DNA of 64,000 nucleotides from Methanocorpusculaceae archaeon UBA425. GTDB lineage: Archaea > Halobacteriota > Methanomicrobia > Methanomicrobiales > Methanocorpusculaceae. Under the pieces are notes generated by a model. That model was not told the origin of the DNA and made no database searches. It was given only the letters and a program-made list of their open reading frames with translations. The stretch spans positions 59,046-123,045 of the forward strand of contig DAWV01000026.1 in the NCBI GenBank assembly GCA_002506085.1, in the 5' to 3' direction. The position numbers and the translations under genes were made by a program. The stretch's first letter is position 1; each line of letters begins with the position of its first letter. This document shows positions 61,647-64,000 of this stretch, one piece after another.

Positions 61647-61656
61647 CCAATATTGG
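61647..61656. promoter_or_regulatory. Palindrome at the ribK start
   Basis: CCAATATTGG is a perfect ten-base palindrome lying five bases before the ribK ATG and directly downstream of its TATA box. A repressor bound here would block transcription start, so autoregulation by the fused winged helix is plausible. Confidence 0.45.
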
Positions 61657-61750
61657 ATTGATATATATTTATGAGTTGGGATAAGTTTGTTTCGCGTATT
61701 GACGAACTCGACAACCAACTTTTTATGTAAGCAACGAAATATATTTTAGT

Positions 61751-62454
61751 ATGAAGCCCGTACTTCGCCAGCAGCTTGCTGAAAAGATGGCAGGCGAGAT
61801 CACCCTTTCGGACTCACCAGGAAAAGCACTGAAAAAATGGCGTACAAGTTTTCAGATAGCCCCGGGTGTACTTGCTGTTCATCTGGAGATTTCTCCATCC
61901 GTAATTAGTGATTACGAGAGCGGTAGGAGAAAAAGTCCCGGAACGGGTGTCGTTGGAAAAATCGTAGACTCGCTTCTGGACATTGACGAGGAAAATGGTG
62001 GATTATACATCAAAAAGTATGGAAAACTCCTGTTCTCGGAATACGATGATGAGGTCATTTATGATATTCATGATTTTGCCTCCTCTGTTCCCATCAAAGA
62101 GTTGTCCGACCTTATTGAATGTAAACTCATCTGTGGAGAACTCACCACTCAGATTTTCGGATATACTGTTGTAAACAGTCCGAATGCTATCCTGAACCTT
62201 TCGCCAAGCGAGTTCAACCGCATTTACGGATGGAGTACAGAACGTGCACTGATTTTCACGGATATCTCAACCGGAAAATCTCCGATGATCGCAATCCGGG
62301 TAACGCCGTTCAAACCTCCGTATGTTATCCTTCAGGGGATAGATGAGGCGCATGTCCATCCTCTCGTCAAAATGCTTGCAGAAAAAGATCACATAACCGT
62401 TCTCTGTACGTCTTTGGACGTTCAGGAGATCGTTAATCGTTTAAGGAAAACCCA

Positions 62455-62461
<7 letters not shown>
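61751..62461 (+). CDS. XRE-type regulator upstream of HMG-CoA synthase
   Basis: A 236-residue protein with an N-terminal helix-turn-helix ([52 protein letters not shown], about residues 25-76) and a C-terminal domain of 150 residues ([80 protein letters not shown]) conserved in methanogens. It overlaps the HMG-CoA synthase start by seven bases, so a role in controlling isoprenoid synthesis is likely, though not shown. A TTTTTATG stretch about 27 bases before the ATG may be the TATA box. Confidence 0.85.

Positions 62462-64000
<1,539 letters not shown>

Overview
The window is a piece of the chromosome of a hydrogenotrophic methanogenic archaeon, most likely of the order Methanomicrobiales and probably close to Methanocorpusculum. 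The evidence is two F420-dependent C1 enzymes of methanogenesis (mtd, mer), an archaeal S10/spc ribosomal cluster with eukaryote-type proteins (eS4, eL32, eL19) and the RNase P protein Rpp29, four-subunit pyruvate synthase, Cbf5, a Tfx-type regulator, archaeal pilins, an S-layer protein with a PGF-CTERM tail, and archaeal TATA boxes in front of leaderless genes. The genus is an inference from overall gene content; no marker was compared.

Layout. 0-5.7 kb: a core methionine synthase, a flavin-binding protein, a membrane-protein/XRE-regulator pair, very small genes, a Dabb protein, aspS and an ATPase. 5.8-8.6 kb: pyruvate synthase (porB-A-G-D on the minus strand). 8.8-11.2 kb: three related pilins. 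11.4-13.1 kb: a coiled-coil membrane protein and birA. 13.1-21.0 kb: a tightly packed ten-gene minus-strand run (purA, a Trm112-like zinc protein, a DUF7524-like protein, cbiB, a small anchored protein, an HD phosphohydrolase, ubiX, a UbiD-type decarboxylase, aconitase X, an M50 protease). 21.1-25.3 kb: the S-layer gene, flanked by clusters of short palindromic repeats and a long inverted repeat. 25.3-34.5 kb: AMP phosphorylase, a secreted repeat protein, a divergent CetZ-like tubulin homologue, regulators, tRNA-Ser, cbf5, hemD, a DUF112 transporter and a dCTP deaminase-family gene. 34.5-39.1 kb: tRNA-Arg, mer, pdxST, mtd, tfx. 39.2-54.3 kb: a long structured leader and then uL3 to secY, adkA, an EMC3-like insertase gene and cmk. 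54.5-64 kb: a candidate RNA, DUF475, DUF2115, an antiporter, a YgiQ radical SAM protein, three tandem small-RNA units, a second membrane-protein/XRE pair, ribK, and an HTH gene leading into HMG-CoA synthase and a thiolase cut by the window end.

How they work together. Mtd and Mer carry out successive F420-dependent reductions of the methanopterin-bound C1 unit. Pyruvate synthase turns acetyl-CoA and CO2 into pyruvate; BirA probably biotinylates pyruvate carboxylase. Thiolase and HMG-CoA synthase start isoprenoid synthesis, and aconitase X, the UbiD decarboxylase and UbiX supply the archaeal anhydromevalonate branch of the same pathway.

The least explained parts are the three tandem RNA units at 59.6-60.2 kb (each with its own TATA box, a 5' hairpin, a partly conserved linker and a 3' hairpin with CACACCA in the loop before a T-run), the CetZ-like protein whose tubulin signature loop is replaced and which carries a repeat-rich tail, the roughly 590-base structured leader of the ribosomal operon, and the dispersed palindromic elements. 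No CRISPR array, insertion sequence or rRNA gene was seen.
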